DNA of 64,000 nt, from NCBI GenBank assembly GCA_964412555.1, contig CAYPPG010000001.1, forward strand, positions 1-64,000. The letters are read 5' to 3'. Position numbers and translations under genes: made by a program. Below the pieces are notes generated by a model. It was not told the origin of the DNA and did not search any database. It saw nothing but the letters and a program-made list of their open reading frames with translations. Of this stretch, positions 27,571-36,826 are shown in pieces. Each line of letters opens with the position of its first letter. Position 1 is the first letter of the stretch. The DNA is from CAYPPG01 sp964412555 (GTDB lineage Bacteria > Hinthialibacterota > Hinthialibacteria > Hinthialibacterales > Hinthialibacteraceae).

Positions 27571-27609
27571 CGTTTCAATTTCGGAATACTCCAGTACAGA
27601 TTTGAAACG
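27571..27609. promoter_or_regulatory. Inverted repeat, possible upstream activator site
   Basis: CGTTTCAA (27571-27578) and TTGAAACG (27602-27609) are perfect inverted arms 23 bases apart. A further GTTGAAAC overlaps the right arm. The repeat lies about 170-200 bases upstream of the -24/-12 element, the normal distance for an enhancer-binding-protein site. The role is inferred from position. Confidence 0.35.
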
Positions 27610-27776
27610 TTGAAACTATACCAGCCCCAATCCACATACTCAAGGAAAACAACAAACCCTCCCTTGAATCAACGTACATTGCACATATTGTACTGAAAGA
27701 AACTGAAATCCAATACTTCGAAGGGAATCTCTCAAATAAAAAGTTGAATAAGGATCATTTTCTGGCTATTCAAATC

Positions 27777-27791
27777 TGGCCTAAATATTGC
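27777..27791 (+). promoter_or_regulatory. Sigma-54 (RpoN) -24/-12 promoter upstream of the DUF4912 gene
   Basis: TGGC (27777-27780), seven bases, then TTGC (27788-27791) match the invariant -24 GG and -12 GC spacing of sigma-54 promoters. The same 17 bases, TGGCCTAAATATTGCTT, occur at 51033-51049. Transcription should begin near 27803, giving an 80-base leader before the ATG at 27885. Confidence 0.6.
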
Positions 27792-27884
27792 TTAAGAAAA
27801 AACGATTCTAGTTCAACAGGAAACGGTTATAATATCCACTGTCGATGAGGATAAAAAAATACGCATAAAGTAAAAGGTGTGAAA

Positions 27885-28883
27885 ATGGTAGAAATGCAAA
27901 ACGGTAACACGAATCAGCAAAAGAACTTTTTGAGCGAGCTCAAAAAAATGACTAAAAAAACGCTATACAATCTTGCACAAGCTGTAGGGATACGTGGCCG
28001 AAGTTCAATGTCTAAATCACAATTGGTCGATGCGTTGGAAGAAAATGGATATGAGATCAAGCCGATGGTCAATTCCATACAAAAAGAAACACCCCATCCA
28101 AATCCAGTGCAAAAAAAGACACCGATTGTTCCAAAAGAAATTCCGAGCAAACCTCCGGTACAATCGGAATTTACAGAAAGTCAGCCGATTCCATCCCAAA
28201 CCGCTTTTCCTCTTCCAGAAGAAAAAAGAAAAATTTCGCAGGAATCCATCTCATCTTCCTCTTCTGAAAGCGTTCCAGTGAAAGAACCCGAAAGCGGAAC
28301 CGTATGGGGTGGAGAAGAAGGACCGGAATTACCCCCCAAATATGGCGAGACGATTCTCCGTGCCCTTGTTCGAGATCCGCACTGGATTTATTTGTACTGG
28401 GAAATCTCCGAAGACACAAAAGACAAACTACGTGGGGCAGAAGGTGAGTGGATTTTCGATATTTCCGAATCCGTTCTCCGAGTCTATGCTGAAAATCAAG
28501 AATTGATCCAAGAAATTCCTGTTCTTCTTGACGCCATGAACTGGTACATATCCTTACAAGCCAATCGAACCTACGAATTTCAATTGGGGCTGAAAGGCAA
28601 TGATGGTGCATATCATCTGTTGGCATCCTCCAATCCTGTAACTCTGCCACCGGATAAACCGAGTGAAGTGGAAGATGAAGAGTGGACTGTAGTTGAAGAA
28701 CAATTCAGCGAAATGTTACAAACATCCGGCGGTCTCGACATCACCTCATGGGGTGGTTCCGCCGATGTGATGCCCCACATCTTGAGAAACCGTATCCGTG
28801 TACCCTGGAATCTGCCATCGAGTTTTTGGCCTTCTTCCCATTTGATGGGAGTCAGCAGTTCAACCGTGCAAAGACAACGATAA
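27885..28883 (+). CDS. DUF4912-domain protein with N-terminal Rho/SAP-like motif
   Basis: This 332-residue protein starts with a small helical domain like the Rho N-terminal/SAP fold (KKTLYNLAQAVGIRGRSSMS, KSQLVDALEENGYE). A Pro/Ser/Glu-rich linker follows (~60-150). The DUF4912 domain follows (ILRALVRDPHWIYLYWEIS, then LRVYAENQELIQEIP and ANRTYEFQLGL), a beta-sandwich found in many environmental bacteria. Its job is unknown; nucleic-acid contact is suggested only by the N-terminal motif. The ATG at 27885 has AAAGGTG upstream. A sigma-54-type promoter precedes it and a strong terminator follows. Confidence 0.75.
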   Translation: MVEMQNGNTNQQKNFLSELKKMTKKTLYNLAQAVGIRGRSSMSKSQLVDALEENGYEIKPMVNSIQKETPHPNPVQKKTPIVPKEIPSKPPVQSEFTESQPIPSQTAFPLPEEKRKISQESISSSSSESVPVKEPESGTVWGGEEGPELPPKYGETILRALVRDPHWIYLYWEISEDTKDKLRGAEGEWIFDISESVLRVYAENQELIQEIPVLLDAMNWYISLQANRTYEFQLGLKGNDGAYHLLASSNPVTLPPDKPSEVEDEEWTVVEEQFSEMLQTSGGLDITSWGGSADVMPHILRNRIRVPWNLPSSFWPSSHLMGVSSSTVQRQR

Positions 28884-28910
28884 ACATTGAATTCATCAGC
28901 CAATCAATCA

Positions 28911-28941
28911 AAAGGCGGCTTTCATAAGCCGCCTTTTTTTT
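28911..28941 (+). terminator. Rho-independent terminator
   Basis: AAAGGCGGCTT (28911-28921) pairs perfectly with AAGCCGCCTTT around a TCAT-containing loop and runs into eight T residues. It lies 28 bases after the DUF4912 gene stop and isolates it from the next gene. Confidence 0.92.
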
Positions 28942-29071
28942 CGTACAGCACTGGATAAGATTGCAAAACTCTGTGAAACTATACTCGTTTTGGCTTTTGA
29001 TTCATACAAAAGGACATGAATGTCTCACATTTCATTTTGTGACATGTCTGTTCGAGAATAAGGAGAATATT

Positions 29072-30343
29072 ATGACTGATGCAAAGAAAAACACACGGAG
29101 AGATTTCATGAAAGGCGCCCTCTCCACTGGAGTCGCGATGACTTCTCTCCACGGAATCACTCCTCATAGTGTAATGGGCGCCAACGAAACCATTCGCATG
29201 GGGGTAATCGGAACCGGCGGCCGGGGACAATGGGGATTACGTGAAGCCAAAGCCCGCGGCGCCCGGATCGTAGCCGTCTGCGACGTCTATGAAGAGCGCC
29301 TGATACAAGGAAGAGCATTGTCTGAAACCGAAGACGGGAAATTGGCGGACACGTATTATGAGCATGAGAAACTGTTAGAACGGGATGATATCGATGCCGT
29401 TTACATTGCGCCCCCCGATCACTGGCACCATGATATCTTGATTGACACTGTCCGAGCAGGGAAAGACGCCTACATCGAAAAACCATTTTCAAAAACCATT
29501 GAAGAAGGCCAAGAAATGATCCGCGCTGTTCGGGAAACCCAACAGATTGTTCAAGTCGGCAATCACAGGCGCAGTGGTGAACACTGGAAACGCGGCCGGG
29601 AAGTCATTCGATCCGGAATTCTGGGCAAAATCGTTTGGGTTAAAGTATACGATACTCGAAATTGGTCCAATGGAGATCCATTTACATCCAATTTGAAAAT
29701 CAAGGGCCGCCTCGATTGGGACCGCTTTTTAGGAAATGCCCCCAAACGCGCCTTCGATCCCTATCGATATTATGCTTGGCGTTGGTATTGGGATTATGCC
29801 GGTGGATTGATGACCGATATCGGCGCTCATCAATTGGACGTGAATCAATGGTTGATGGATGTCGAAGGTCCGAAAACAGTAGCCGCCAATGGTGGAAATC
29901 ACTATTTCGAACATTGGCAAACACCGGACGTGGTTCATTCCGTCCTCAATTACGGCAGTTTCACCACTCTGTTTACTGTCCAGTTCATCAACGACCGGGA
30001 CAGTGTCGGCGCCGCTTTTTACGGATCGGAAGGAACATTGTTGGTCGATGACCGCAACGGTTTCCGTGTCTATCCACAAGGCGAAAAAATGAACGAACCG
30101 ATCGAATCCTGGCCGCGTCATTACGAAGGCGGCGACCATGTCGCCAATTTCCTCGAATGCGTCAAAAACCGAAAAGAACCCAACTCGCCGGTCGAAGTCG
30201 GTCATCGTGTCATCAATGCCGCCCACCTCGGCAATATTTCCTATCGTACAGGAAAACGAGTCATGTGGGATCCCGAAAACGAAGAGATCCTTGACGTCCG
30301 CCGCACGAAACCTTCCGACGCCTGGATGAAGAGCATGATGTAA
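29072..30343 (+). CDS. Exported Gfo/Idh/MocA-family oxidoreductase
   Basis: This 423-residue NAD(P)-dependent oxidoreductase has a Tat-type leader (TRRDFMKGALSTGVAMTSL). The Rossmann motif is VIGTGGRGQWGLREAKARG. The family signature VRAGKDAYIEKPFSKTIEEG supplies the catalytic lysine, and a C-terminal beta domain includes YAWRWYWDYAGGLMTDIGAH, with the DIGAH motif. The Tat signal suggests a cofactor-bound protein exported folded. Many such paralogues occur in polysaccharide-degrading PVC and candidate-phylum genomes; the sugar substrate is unknown. AAGGAG upstream of 29072 supports the start. Confidence 0.88.
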   Translation: MTDAKKNTRRDFMKGALSTGVAMTSLHGITPHSVMGANETIRMGVIGTGGRGQWGLREAKARGARIVAVCDVYEERLIQGRALSETEDGKLADTYYEHEKLLERDDIDAVYIAPPDHWHHDILIDTVRAGKDAYIEKPFSKTIEEGQEMIRAVRETQQIVQVGNHRRSGEHWKRGREVIRSGILGKIVWVKVYDTRNWSNGDPFTSNLKIKGRLDWDRFLGNAPKRAFDPYRYYAWRWYWDYAGGLMTDIGAHQLDVNQWLMDVEGPKTVAANGGNHYFEHWQTPDVVHSVLNYGSFTTLFTVQFINDRDSVGAAFYGSEGTLLVDDRNGFRVYPQGEKMNEPIESWPRHYEGGDHVANFLECVKNRKEPNSPVEVGHRVINAAHLGNISYRTGKRVMWDPENEEILDVRRTKPSDAWMKSMM

Positions 30344-30408
30344 TTTTGACCGGGTATTGCAGAATCCGGAATGCTATTTTTTGGGGACAACGAAAAATCA
30401 AAATGCCG

Positions 30409-30439
30409 TTGTGGTGCGGACCTCTGGTCTGCACCACAA
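30409..30439. repeat. 31-bp palindrome between the Idh/MocA and UroD-family genes
   Basis: The sequence reads TTGTGGTGCGGACC, TCT, GGTCTGCACCACAA. The 14-base arms are complementary except for one G-T pair. It shares its core with the palindrome at 16561-16589. It sits about 40 bases before the start codon at 30478, with no T-run on the coding strand. Confidence 0.75.
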
Positions 30440-30477
30440 TATTTTTAATTGTCTGGAAATTAAAAAAAGGATTTATC

Positions 30478-31626
30478 ATGAACAGCAAGCAACGCATGGT
30501 CACGGCTATGAACCTGCAGGAAGCTGACCGTGTCCCCGTTATGTGCCAACTCTCCATCGGCCACCTTCTCCTGCACATGAACGTCAAACCGATCGATCTA
30601 TGGTTTACCGCCGAAGGATGCGCGCAAGCGTGGCTTCGGGCGCAACGGCGTTATCGTTTCGATGGTATTCTTCTCAACTTGTGCGGACAAGACCGGGATA
30701 TTTTGAATTATGTCGAACGCATCAAGGAAGACGAATATGCTCAAACCATCTACTGGAAACCGGGTACATTCGATTACACTCACACGATCTGTCCCTGGGA
30801 CGAGCTGCCCCGCAATGTCTGGCCCGAAGGCGAACCCTTTGAAGATTTCGATTCATTTGATTCCGAAAAAGACCTTCCAGAACGTCTCGAATGGCTGCCG
30901 GTCTGCCAAGCCATGAAATACCCCATCCATCCGGAACATCGCTTCGATACGCTCAATATTATAAAATCCGAAACTCAAGGAGAACTCAGTCTGCACGGTG
31001 AAGTGTTCAGCCCCTGGGACTATCACCTCTCGACTTTCGGCGCGGAAAACGCCATGATCGCCACTATCGAAGACCCCGGTAAAGTTCATGCGATTCTCGA
31101 CGGATACGCTGAACTCTGTATCCAATGGGCTTTGGAACAAATCGAGGCAGGCGTGAACGCCATTACCTTGGCTTCTCCGTGGGCCGGCGGAAAATTCATC
31201 TCCCGAAAACAATATGAAGAATTCGTCCAGCCGTATGAGCGCCAAATCAATACAGCGATTCGAAAGGCGGGAGCTCATTGCTGCACACACACCTGCGGCT
31301 CTCTCGGGGATCGGCTGACTCTCCTGATCGAATCCAACACCTGCGGAATCGAATGTCTCGATCCACCGCCCCTCGGCGATGTGGAATTGAAAGAAGCCAA
31401 AGAGATCACCCGGGGAAAAGTCTTTATCAAAGGGAATATGGATTCCGTCAATGTGTTGCTGAAAAGTACGCCGGACGAAGTGCGGGAGTATGCGAAACAA
31501 AAACTCGATATTGCTAAGGAAGGCGGTGGCTATATTCTTTCCGCCTCCTGCGCGGTCGCACCGCATGTTCCACCCGAGAATTTAGAAGTGTTGTATGATA
31601 TAGTTGAGAACTTTGGGAAATACTGA
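30478..31626 (+). CDS. Uroporphyrinogen decarboxylase-family protein (MtaA/CmuA-like)
   Basis: This 382-residue TIM-barrel protein belongs to the UroD/cobalamin-methyltransferase superfamily. It starts MNSKQRMVTAMNLQEADRVP, typical of the non-haem subgroup. A likely zinc site is CCTHTCGSL (H and C) with a later Cys in SASCAVAPHVPPEN. These features point to a corrinoid-dependent methyltransferase-like enzyme rather than haem-pathway HemE. The ATG at 30478 follows AAAAAAAGG. It lies on the same strand as the Idh/MocA gene with a palindrome between; joint action is unproven. Confidence 0.8.
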   Translation: MNSKQRMVTAMNLQEADRVPVMCQLSIGHLLLHMNVKPIDLWFTAEGCAQAWLRAQRRYRFDGILLNLCGQDRDILNYVERIKEDEYAQTIYWKPGTFDYTHTICPWDELPRNVWPEGEPFEDFDSFDSEKDLPERLEWLPVCQAMKYPIHPEHRFDTLNIIKSETQGELSLHGEVFSPWDYHLSTFGAENAMIATIEDPGKVHAILDGYAELCIQWALEQIEAGVNAITLASPWAGGKFISRKQYEEFVQPYERQINTAIRKAGAHCCTHTCGSLGDRLTLLIESNTCGIECLDPPPLGDVELKEAKEITRGKVFIKGNMDSVNVLLKSTPDEVREYAKQKLDIAKEGGGYILSASCAVAPHVPPENLEVLYDIVENFGKY

Positions 31627-31682
31627 AGAACGGAATCATCGAGTGAGAGTTTTTTATTTGCCATAATAAGGATTGGAAGAAT

Positions 31683-32078
31683 ATGAACGAAGAACAACTC
31701 TACCATGAAGAAGATAAAGTGGATGAAGAGAATCCCCAAACCCAATATAATCACGAACTCGATCTGAATATTATCAAGGATTACTGTGTGGCATATATCG
31801 TTATTCTGTCCTTAACATTGGTCATAGGAGCTTTTTTTGTTTCCTCTTGGTTTATCACGATTCTATGTCTTCTACTCGGATTGGGTTTATTTGTTTTAGG
31901 TACACAATTACTGTTTTTATTTTTTCAAATGTTCGAAATAATGATAATCCTGTATGATGAAGTACAGAATCAGTCAGATGTAATTGAGAATCAACTTATT
32001 TTCACCCAGTTGAACCATGCTTTGTTTGGCACTCGAAAAAAACGCCCACGAAAAACCCGGGGGAAAACATCGGAATAA
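31683..32078 (+). CDS. Small membrane protein with two helices, unknown function
   Basis: This 131-residue protein has an acidic N-terminus (about 1-30), two close hydrophobic helices (CVAYIVILSLTLVIGAFFV; ITILCLLLGLGLFVLGTQLL), a third amphipathic stretch (FFQMFEIMIILYDEV) and a basic tail (RKKRPRKTRGKTSE). No family is recognised. It stands alone between the UroD-family gene and a pseudopilin. Confidence 0.55.
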   Translation: MNEEQLYHEEDKVDEENPQTQYNHELDLNIIKDYCVAYIVILSLTLVIGAFFVSSWFITILCLLLGLGLFVLGTQLLFLFFQMFEIMIILYDEVQNQSDVIENQLIFTQLNHALFGTRKKRPRKTRGKTSE

Positions 32079-32252
32079 GTTCATGCGACATCATTTTTGA
32101 GGCGATATGAATGCCGTTTCTTTCTTACCACTTTTTGCAACTGGAATGCCTCAAATGACCGATTTTACAATAGAATAGACTTCTATGGAACTTTACAAAA
32201 CCCAAAAAGGGGTTAGATTGCTTTTGATAAATTAGAATTAGGAGTATACAGA

Positions 32253-32894
32253 ATGTCAAAGAAGGGTTTTACACTGATTGAACTACTGATTGTTGTCGCC
32301 ATTATCGGTATTCTGGCGGCAATCGCAGTCCCCAATTTTCTGAACGCTCAACTCAAAGCCAAAGTGGCGCGAACCCAAGCCGATATGCGCAATGTCGCTA
32401 CCGCGATCCAGACATTTAACATGGATCACAATGTCATGCTGCTTGATTTCTGGGACGACGATGCGGATTTTGCCATTACTCGATGGCAGGAAGATTTCGG
32501 CGGCGTTGGCCCCCGTCCACCGGCTACGACTTTTGAAGGACCTTTTTATCCCCTAACCTCACCGGTTTCTTATCTCTCTGCCTTACCGCAAGATCCCTTT
32601 AGCCCCCGAAAACAAGATGTCGGTTTCGGCGCCAATGAGCAGGGATATTGCTATATCTATTTCGACAATGAACCCGGACGCGGTGATGACTTCGGTATCC
32701 ATCTCTACCAACATGATAACCAGGTTGGCCGGGATCTCGGAATCACCCCTCTTGAAGAAGGCCAATTCGCCATGATCAGCATCGGGCCTGACGGTGCAAT
32801 GGGTGTCGGTTCAAGCCCCGGCTCCCTTCGTGGAATGCCTTACGATGTCAGTAACGGGGTTGTCAGCGATGGCGATATTGTAAAAACACAATAA
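32253..32894 (+). CDS. Type II secretion-like pseudopilin (GspG-like)
   Basis: This 213-residue protein has a prepilin leader MSKKG cleaved before FTLIELLIVVAIIGILAAIA; the +5 glutamate is present. The helix continues as VPNFLNAQLKAKVARTQADM. The rest is a short globular domain with SALPQDPFSP and MISIGPDG, typical of GspG-like major pseudopilins. A related protein is encoded at 60106. No secretion ATPase, prepilin peptidase or GspF-like gene is adjacent. Such lone pseudopilins are common in several candidate phyla. AGGAGTA upstream fits the start. Confidence 0.85.
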   Translation: MSKKGFTLIELLIVVAIIGILAAIAVPNFLNAQLKAKVARTQADMRNVATAIQTFNMDHNVMLLDFWDDDADFAITRWQEDFGGVGPRPPATTFEGPFYPLTSPVSYLSALPQDPFSPRKQDVGFGANEQGYCYIYFDNEPGRGDDFGIHLYQHDNQVGRDLGITPLEEGQFAMISIGPDGAMGVGSSPGSLRGMPYDVSNGVVSDGDIVKTQ

Positions 32895-32898
32895 ATCG

Positions 32899-33801
32899 TC
32901 AACTTGACCAAGGTTTAAAATATTCTAAAAACTGTTTCGCATAACGATCCAAGTTCTCCATCCCCCCGCCACCTCGAATGGGCGAACACATTTCATACGC
33001 GACCGTACCTTCAAAACCGACTTCCCGCAGCGTATCAAAAAAGGTGGCATAATCGATAAATCCATCCCCCATCGCAACTGCGCGCACATCGTCCAGTACA
33101 CGCTCGAAAACATTGCCGTCATTGGGATGATGATACTTGAAACGCGGCCGTTTTACATAATCGGCAACGGTGGTATGAACAGTGCGTGATCCCATGTGCA
33201 GCACCGCTTCGCGCAAATCGTCACCATGCAGCGCAGGTGACCAGGCGTCGAAACACGCTTTACAATTCGGCCGGTCAATCTCATCGATCAAATCTGCCAT
33301 TGCCAAATAATGACCTCCAACATCATCGTGATTTTGAATCCCAATGGTGACTCCGTAATCCGCGGCGATATCGGATGCCTCGCGCATGAAAGCAACACAT
33401 CGATTCCAGAGCTGCAGATAAGGAACTCCCATATTGTCCAGCCCAGTCAAAAGGCGAATCACCGGAGCGTTGAGATGTTTTGCCATCAACGCGTAATGCC
33501 GGATATTGACCAACTGCATTTCCCCCAACGGAGAAAACGGCGCAGAAGTGGCAGTAAAACCAGCGCTCGGATCACTATAAGCGGCCAAAGAAGCCACCGA
33601 GAGCTGATGCTTCTCCAGTAACTCCGCTAAATTCGTTAACTTGCTTTCCCCATAATCAAGCGGTGAAAGATGCGGACGTTTTGTCATCAGCATAACGCCG
33701 GAATACCCCAATTCGGCTGCATGCGGAATGAACTCCTCAAGGCTCAAGGTAGCTTGTCCCCAAAAGCCGGCGTAACTGACAGAATGCAGAACGGGTTTCA
33801 T
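32899..33801 (-). CDS. Sugar phosphate isomerase/epimerase (xylose-isomerase-like TIM barrel)
   Basis: This 300-residue AP-endonuclease-2/TIM-barrel protein starts MKPVLHSVSYAGFWGQATLS. Likely metal-site residues lie in IGIQNHDDVGGHYLAMADLI, KACFDAWSPALHGDDL and VHTTVADYVKRPRF. It ends with GFEGTVAYEMCSPIRGGGG, the usual last strand with the glutamate. A CTCCTTT-complement (AAAGGAG) ribosome site precedes it, and a palindrome lies in its leader. The substrate is unknown. It is transcribed in the same direction as the TPR gene upstream of it. Confidence 0.82.
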   Translation of the reverse strand: MKPVLHSVSYAGFWGQATLSLEEFIPHAAELGYSGVMLMTKRPHLSPLDYGESKLTNLAELLEKHQLSVASLAAYSDPSAGFTATSAPFSPLGEMQLVNIRHYALMAKHLNAPVIRLLTGLDNMGVPYLQLWNRCVAFMREASDIAADYGVTIGIQNHDDVGGHYLAMADLIDEIDRPNCKACFDAWSPALHGDDLREAVLHMGSRTVHTTVADYVKRPRFKYHHPNDGNVFERVLDDVRAVAMGDGFIDYATFFDTLREVGFEGTVAYEMCSPIRGGGGMENLDRYAKQFLEYFKPWSS

Positions 33802-33826
33802 GCTCTTCTACCTCCTTTAATACTGG

Positions 33827-33850
33827 GAGCGCGGACATCCCTATCCGCAT
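33827..33850. repeat. Palindrome upstream of the TIM-barrel isomerase
   Basis: GGAGCGCGGACATCCCTATCCGCA contains imperfect arms GCGGAC/ATCCGC (33831-33848). It matches the palindrome at 10979-10996 in layout and in the GGAGCGCGG flank (seen inverted there). Confidence 0.6.
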
Positions 33851-33885
33851 CATTTAAAGTGAATGCATTTTAGCATAAACCTACA

Positions 33886-35022
33886 CTATTTTTCCTTTTC
33901 AAGTTGCTTGAGCCGTATTAAACCTTTTTCAGCGGGTTGAAAGCCGGGCTGAACGGTCAACGCCTGCCGGTAATAATCTTTCGCCTTTTGGAAATTACCA
34001 AGTTGCAACTCCAACGTGCCTAAATTCATAAATGCCTGTGGTGCGTTCGGGTCGTTCTCGGCAGCGTTTTGCAAATACGTTCGTGCTTCATCGAAGCGTT
34101 TTTGATGAATATAGATCAAACCTAGATAATTAAGGGCATTTGGATCATTAGGGTTATTATCGAGGGCGCGCAGTACGGAGAGTTCCGCCTGATGCAAATT
34201 GCCGATAGCAAAATAAAGTTGCCCGATGGCGATATGCGGAGTCGCGTCTTGAGACGCTTTTTCCGATACGGTTTGTAAATATCGAATTTTCTTCTGGACT
34301 TCTTTGATCTTCTGGAACGACTCCATCCATTGTTTGCTTTCCTTCGAACGTTTGTCACGCGCCAGCGCCATAGCGAGTTGGTAACGAGGATTTTCACGCC
34401 ACGGAGCCGCCTGAATCGCTTGTTGGAAATAAGCGATGGCCTGTTCCAATTTGTTTTTGGAAAGATAAATCAAACCCAGCTGGTAAGGAAGGAGGGATTT
34501 CATTTCATCCGGAATCGTTTGCCCATTCGTAGAAATAAGTTGGGTAACTTTCCGAAAATATTTCAAAGCGGAATCCGTTTGATTCAATTCCCGTTGTGTT
34601 GTAGCCAGATTATACCACCCGATAATGTCTTCAGGATAAAGTTCCGTATATTTTTCGAATATCGATTTTGCTTCAGTATGATTCCCCGTCAAAGCTAGAT
34701 TCTTCCCTTTGGTGATCAGTGCCTCGGAGTCGGTAGGAGATTGTTCCAACACTTGATCGAGTATTTCATTGGCTTCCGCTCTCCTCTGTAAATTGGACAA
34801 GCATTTTGCTTTGCCTATCCGGCTCGGGTAGAAATCGGGTGAAGCATTTAGGATTTGATCGTAAACCTGCAGCGCTCTTTCAAATTCTTCTCTTTCAAAG
34901 AGAGAATGTGCCTGCTGAAGCATTTCCTGATGTGTTTGAGAATAAATAGACCGAGGCGATAAGAATAATAATCCAAAAAGTACGATGATCGATCCTCGAA
35001 TAATTCTTCCGGAAAACAACAT
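33886..35022 (-). CDS. Exported TPR-repeat protein
   Basis: This 378-residue protein has a signal peptide (GSIIVLFGLLFLSPRSIYS, cleavage near SQT). About eight tetratricopeptide repeats follow from residue ~33 to the end, for example ALQVYDQILNASPDFYPSRI, EDIIGWYNLATTQRELNQT, NPNDPNALNYLGLIYIHQKR and APQAFMNLGTLELQLGNF. It probably serves as a periplasmic or outer-membrane scaffold. It follows the VCBS/UnbV gene by 28 bases on the same strand, so they are likely one operon; this pairing is common for CRTAC1-type proteins. Confidence 0.85.
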   Translation of the reverse strand: MLFSGRIIRGSIIVLFGLLFLSPRSIYSQTHQEMLQQAHSLFEREEFERALQVYDQILNASPDFYPSRIGKAKCLSNLQRRAEANEILDQVLEQSPTDSEALITKGKNLALTGNHTEAKSIFEKYTELYPEDIIGWYNLATTQRELNQTDSALKYFRKVTQLISTNGQTIPDEMKSLLPYQLGLIYLSKNKLEQAIAYFQQAIQAAPWRENPRYQLAMALARDKRSKESKQWMESFQKIKEVQKKIRYLQTVSEKASQDATPHIAIGQLYFAIGNLHQAELSVLRALDNNPNDPNALNYLGLIYIHQKRFDEARTYLQNAAENDPNAPQAFMNLGTLELQLGNFQKAKDYYRQALTVQPGFQPAEKGLIRLKQLEKEK

Positions 35023-35050
35023 GATCCCTATCCCTTGCCGATTGTTACTT

Positions 35051-36730
35051 TTACTTTGAACTTGATTGGCCGGATTGTAAAGACATGCCTTCAGTAACAG
35101 TCAGAATTTGATCCACTGAAACTTCTTCCAAGGTATCGGTGATTCCACTGGGCCATCGGATTTGGATTCGGTCAATGCTATCGTGGTTTCCAAGTCCAAA
35201 GTGAACCCGCATATCGTTCATTCCTGCGTATGTTCCTCCGCTTCGCACATCTTCGATTCGAGTTTTCCCTTCAATGGTAATACGTATGCGCGCACCGACA
35301 CCGTCACGGTTACTTTGCGTTCCAATGGTTTCGATTTGAATCCAATGGCCTTTGCTCTCGCTGTCATTTTGCAACACATCGGCCCGATCTCTTGCATTGG
35401 AAATAACGATATCGATATCCCCGTCATTATCGAGGTCACCGAAAGAAGCACCGCGGCTGCTTTTTCTGATTTGCAAACCGGAGCCGCACTGTTCGGAAAT
35501 GTTCTCAAATTTTCCGTTTCCTTGATTGCAGAAAAATAAATTGGTCAGTTTATACGAAGTGGACTTGTCATATAAATCAACACTGTCCTGTAAGTGACCG
35601 GTTGATATAAAGACATCCCTGTCCGCGTCATGATCGAAATCGAGAATTCCCACACCCCACGTCACTTGCGGTACCGTATGCGGACCGATACCGCTTTCCA
35701 GACAGATATCTTGAAAAAGCATCCCACTAATGTTTTTGTACACAGCCACCATTTGACGCTGATAATTGGTCGTGATCAAATCGATGAAGCCATCTTCATC
35801 GAAATCCCCGAATTGCGCCCCCATATTCCCCTGGGGAGAACCGTTTAAATCATACGCAACGCCTGCATATAAACCGGCTTCCTCGAAAGTACCATTCCCG
35901 AGATTATGATACAAAAAGTTTGGAAGCGCATCGTTGACTACAAAAATGTCTTGAAAGCCGTCGTTGTCATAATCGGTGCAAACGACCGACATGCCGGTCG
36001 AGCTGTTGTATACTCCGGCTTCTTTTGAAATATCGCTGAAGGTACCGTCTCCATTGTTGCGGTATAAGATATCATATTCACTTGGGTAATCGAGTTGAGA
36101 ACAATACACTGGGATGTCCTCACGATAGCACGTTTTATGTTTCTTCAAATCGATCTTAAGATAATTCGTCACAAAGAGATCGAGGTCACCGTCATTTTCG
36201 ATATCGAGAAAAACAGCCGCTGCTCCTTGACGCGGATCCCCTACCCCCGCCAACTCCGTCACATCGGTAAACGTGCCATCCCCGTTATTGCGGTAAAGAA
36301 CATTCGGCCCATAGTTCACCACATACAAATCGGCATCCCCGTCATTGTCGTAATCAGCGGCGACACAGCCATAACTGTAACTACGATCCCCCACTCCGGT
36401 CTCCTCTGTTACATCGGTAAAAGTCATATTCCCATTATTTCGATACAAACGGTTCGGAGGAGAAACCTCCCGTGTCGCTCCAGGAAGCACCGCTCCATTG
36501 GGAAAATAAATATCGAGATAACCGTCGTTGTTATAGTCGAACAGTCCCAATCCCGAACAGGTCGTCTCCATGACGTACTTTCTTCCCGAACTGCCGTCAT
36601 AATGATGAAAGGTAACACCGGTTTGTTCGGTAATATCGGTGAATTGTATGTTATTGGAGAAAACGGGTAGAATCAAACAATCCCATGATATAGTAGCTAT
36701 GATCAAGAATAGATATAAAAGATATCCCAT
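35051..36730 (-). CDS. Exported FG-GAP/VCBS repeat protein with ASPIC/UnbV domain (CRTAC1-like)
   Basis: This 559-residue protein has an N-terminal leader (YLLYLFLIIATISWDCLIL), then FTDITEQTGVTFHHYDGSSG, the usual opening of the CRTAC1 family. Repeated Ca-binding beta-propeller blades with DYNNDGYLDIY, DYDNDGDADLYV, DIENDGDLDLFVTN and DYDNDGFQDIF follow. The C-terminal ASPIC/UnbV domain has GVGARIRITIEGKTR and HFGLGNHDSIDRIQIRWPSG. The frame is open 70 codons further upstream, but that part only translates a tandem repeat, so the ATG at 36730 is chosen. Extracellular binding is inferred; partner unknown. Confidence 0.85.
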   Translation of the reverse strand: MGYLLYLFLIIATISWDCLILPVFSNNIQFTDITEQTGVTFHHYDGSSGRKYVMETTCSGLGLFDYNNDGYLDIYFPNGAVLPGATREVSPPNRLYRNNGNMTFTDVTEETGVGDRSYSYGCVAADYDNDGDADLYVVNYGPNVLYRNNGDGTFTDVTELAGVGDPRQGAAAVFLDIENDGDLDLFVTNYLKIDLKKHKTCYREDIPVYCSQLDYPSEYDILYRNNGDGTFSDISKEAGVYNSSTGMSVVCTDYDNDGFQDIFVVNDALPNFLYHNLGNGTFEEAGLYAGVAYDLNGSPQGNMGAQFGDFDEDGFIDLITTNYQRQMVAVYKNISGMLFQDICLESGIGPHTVPQVTWGVGILDFDHDADRDVFISTGHLQDSVDLYDKSTSYKLTNLFFCNQGNGKFENISEQCGSGLQIRKSSRGASFGDLDNDGDIDIVISNARDRADVLQNDSESKGHWIQIETIGTQSNRDGVGARIRITIEGKTRIEDVRSGGTYAGMNDMRVHFGLGNHDSIDRIQIRWPSGITDTLEEVSVDQILTVTEGMSLQSGQSSSK

Positions 36731-36742
36731 AATACTGCCGAC

Positions 36743-36826
36743 ATTCCCAACGGGTAACAAGGGTAAGCGAAGTCTACCCTTGCTATTCCGAACGGGTAAC
36801 AAGGGTAAGCGAAATCTCCCCTTGCT
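36743..36826. repeat. Two tandem 42-bp units with internal hairpins
   Basis: Two copies of a 42-base unit lie head to tail (36743-36784 and 36785-36826). Each contains ACGGGTAACAAGGGTAAGCG, then a pairing arm (TACCCTTG or CCCCTTG) complementary to CAAGGGTA. The arms pair perfectly in copy 1. Read on the minus strand they give LPLLPVGN-like peptides upstream of the UnbV gene, which is not part of a real protein. Confidence 0.8.

Larger units (their letters stand above)
27504..27884. other. Intergenic region with sigma-54-type promoter and inverted repeat
   Basis: This divergent intergenic region of about 380 bases contains an inverted repeat at 27571-27609 and a -24/-12 element at 27777-27791, described separately. 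I found no other gene in it. Confidence 0.6.
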
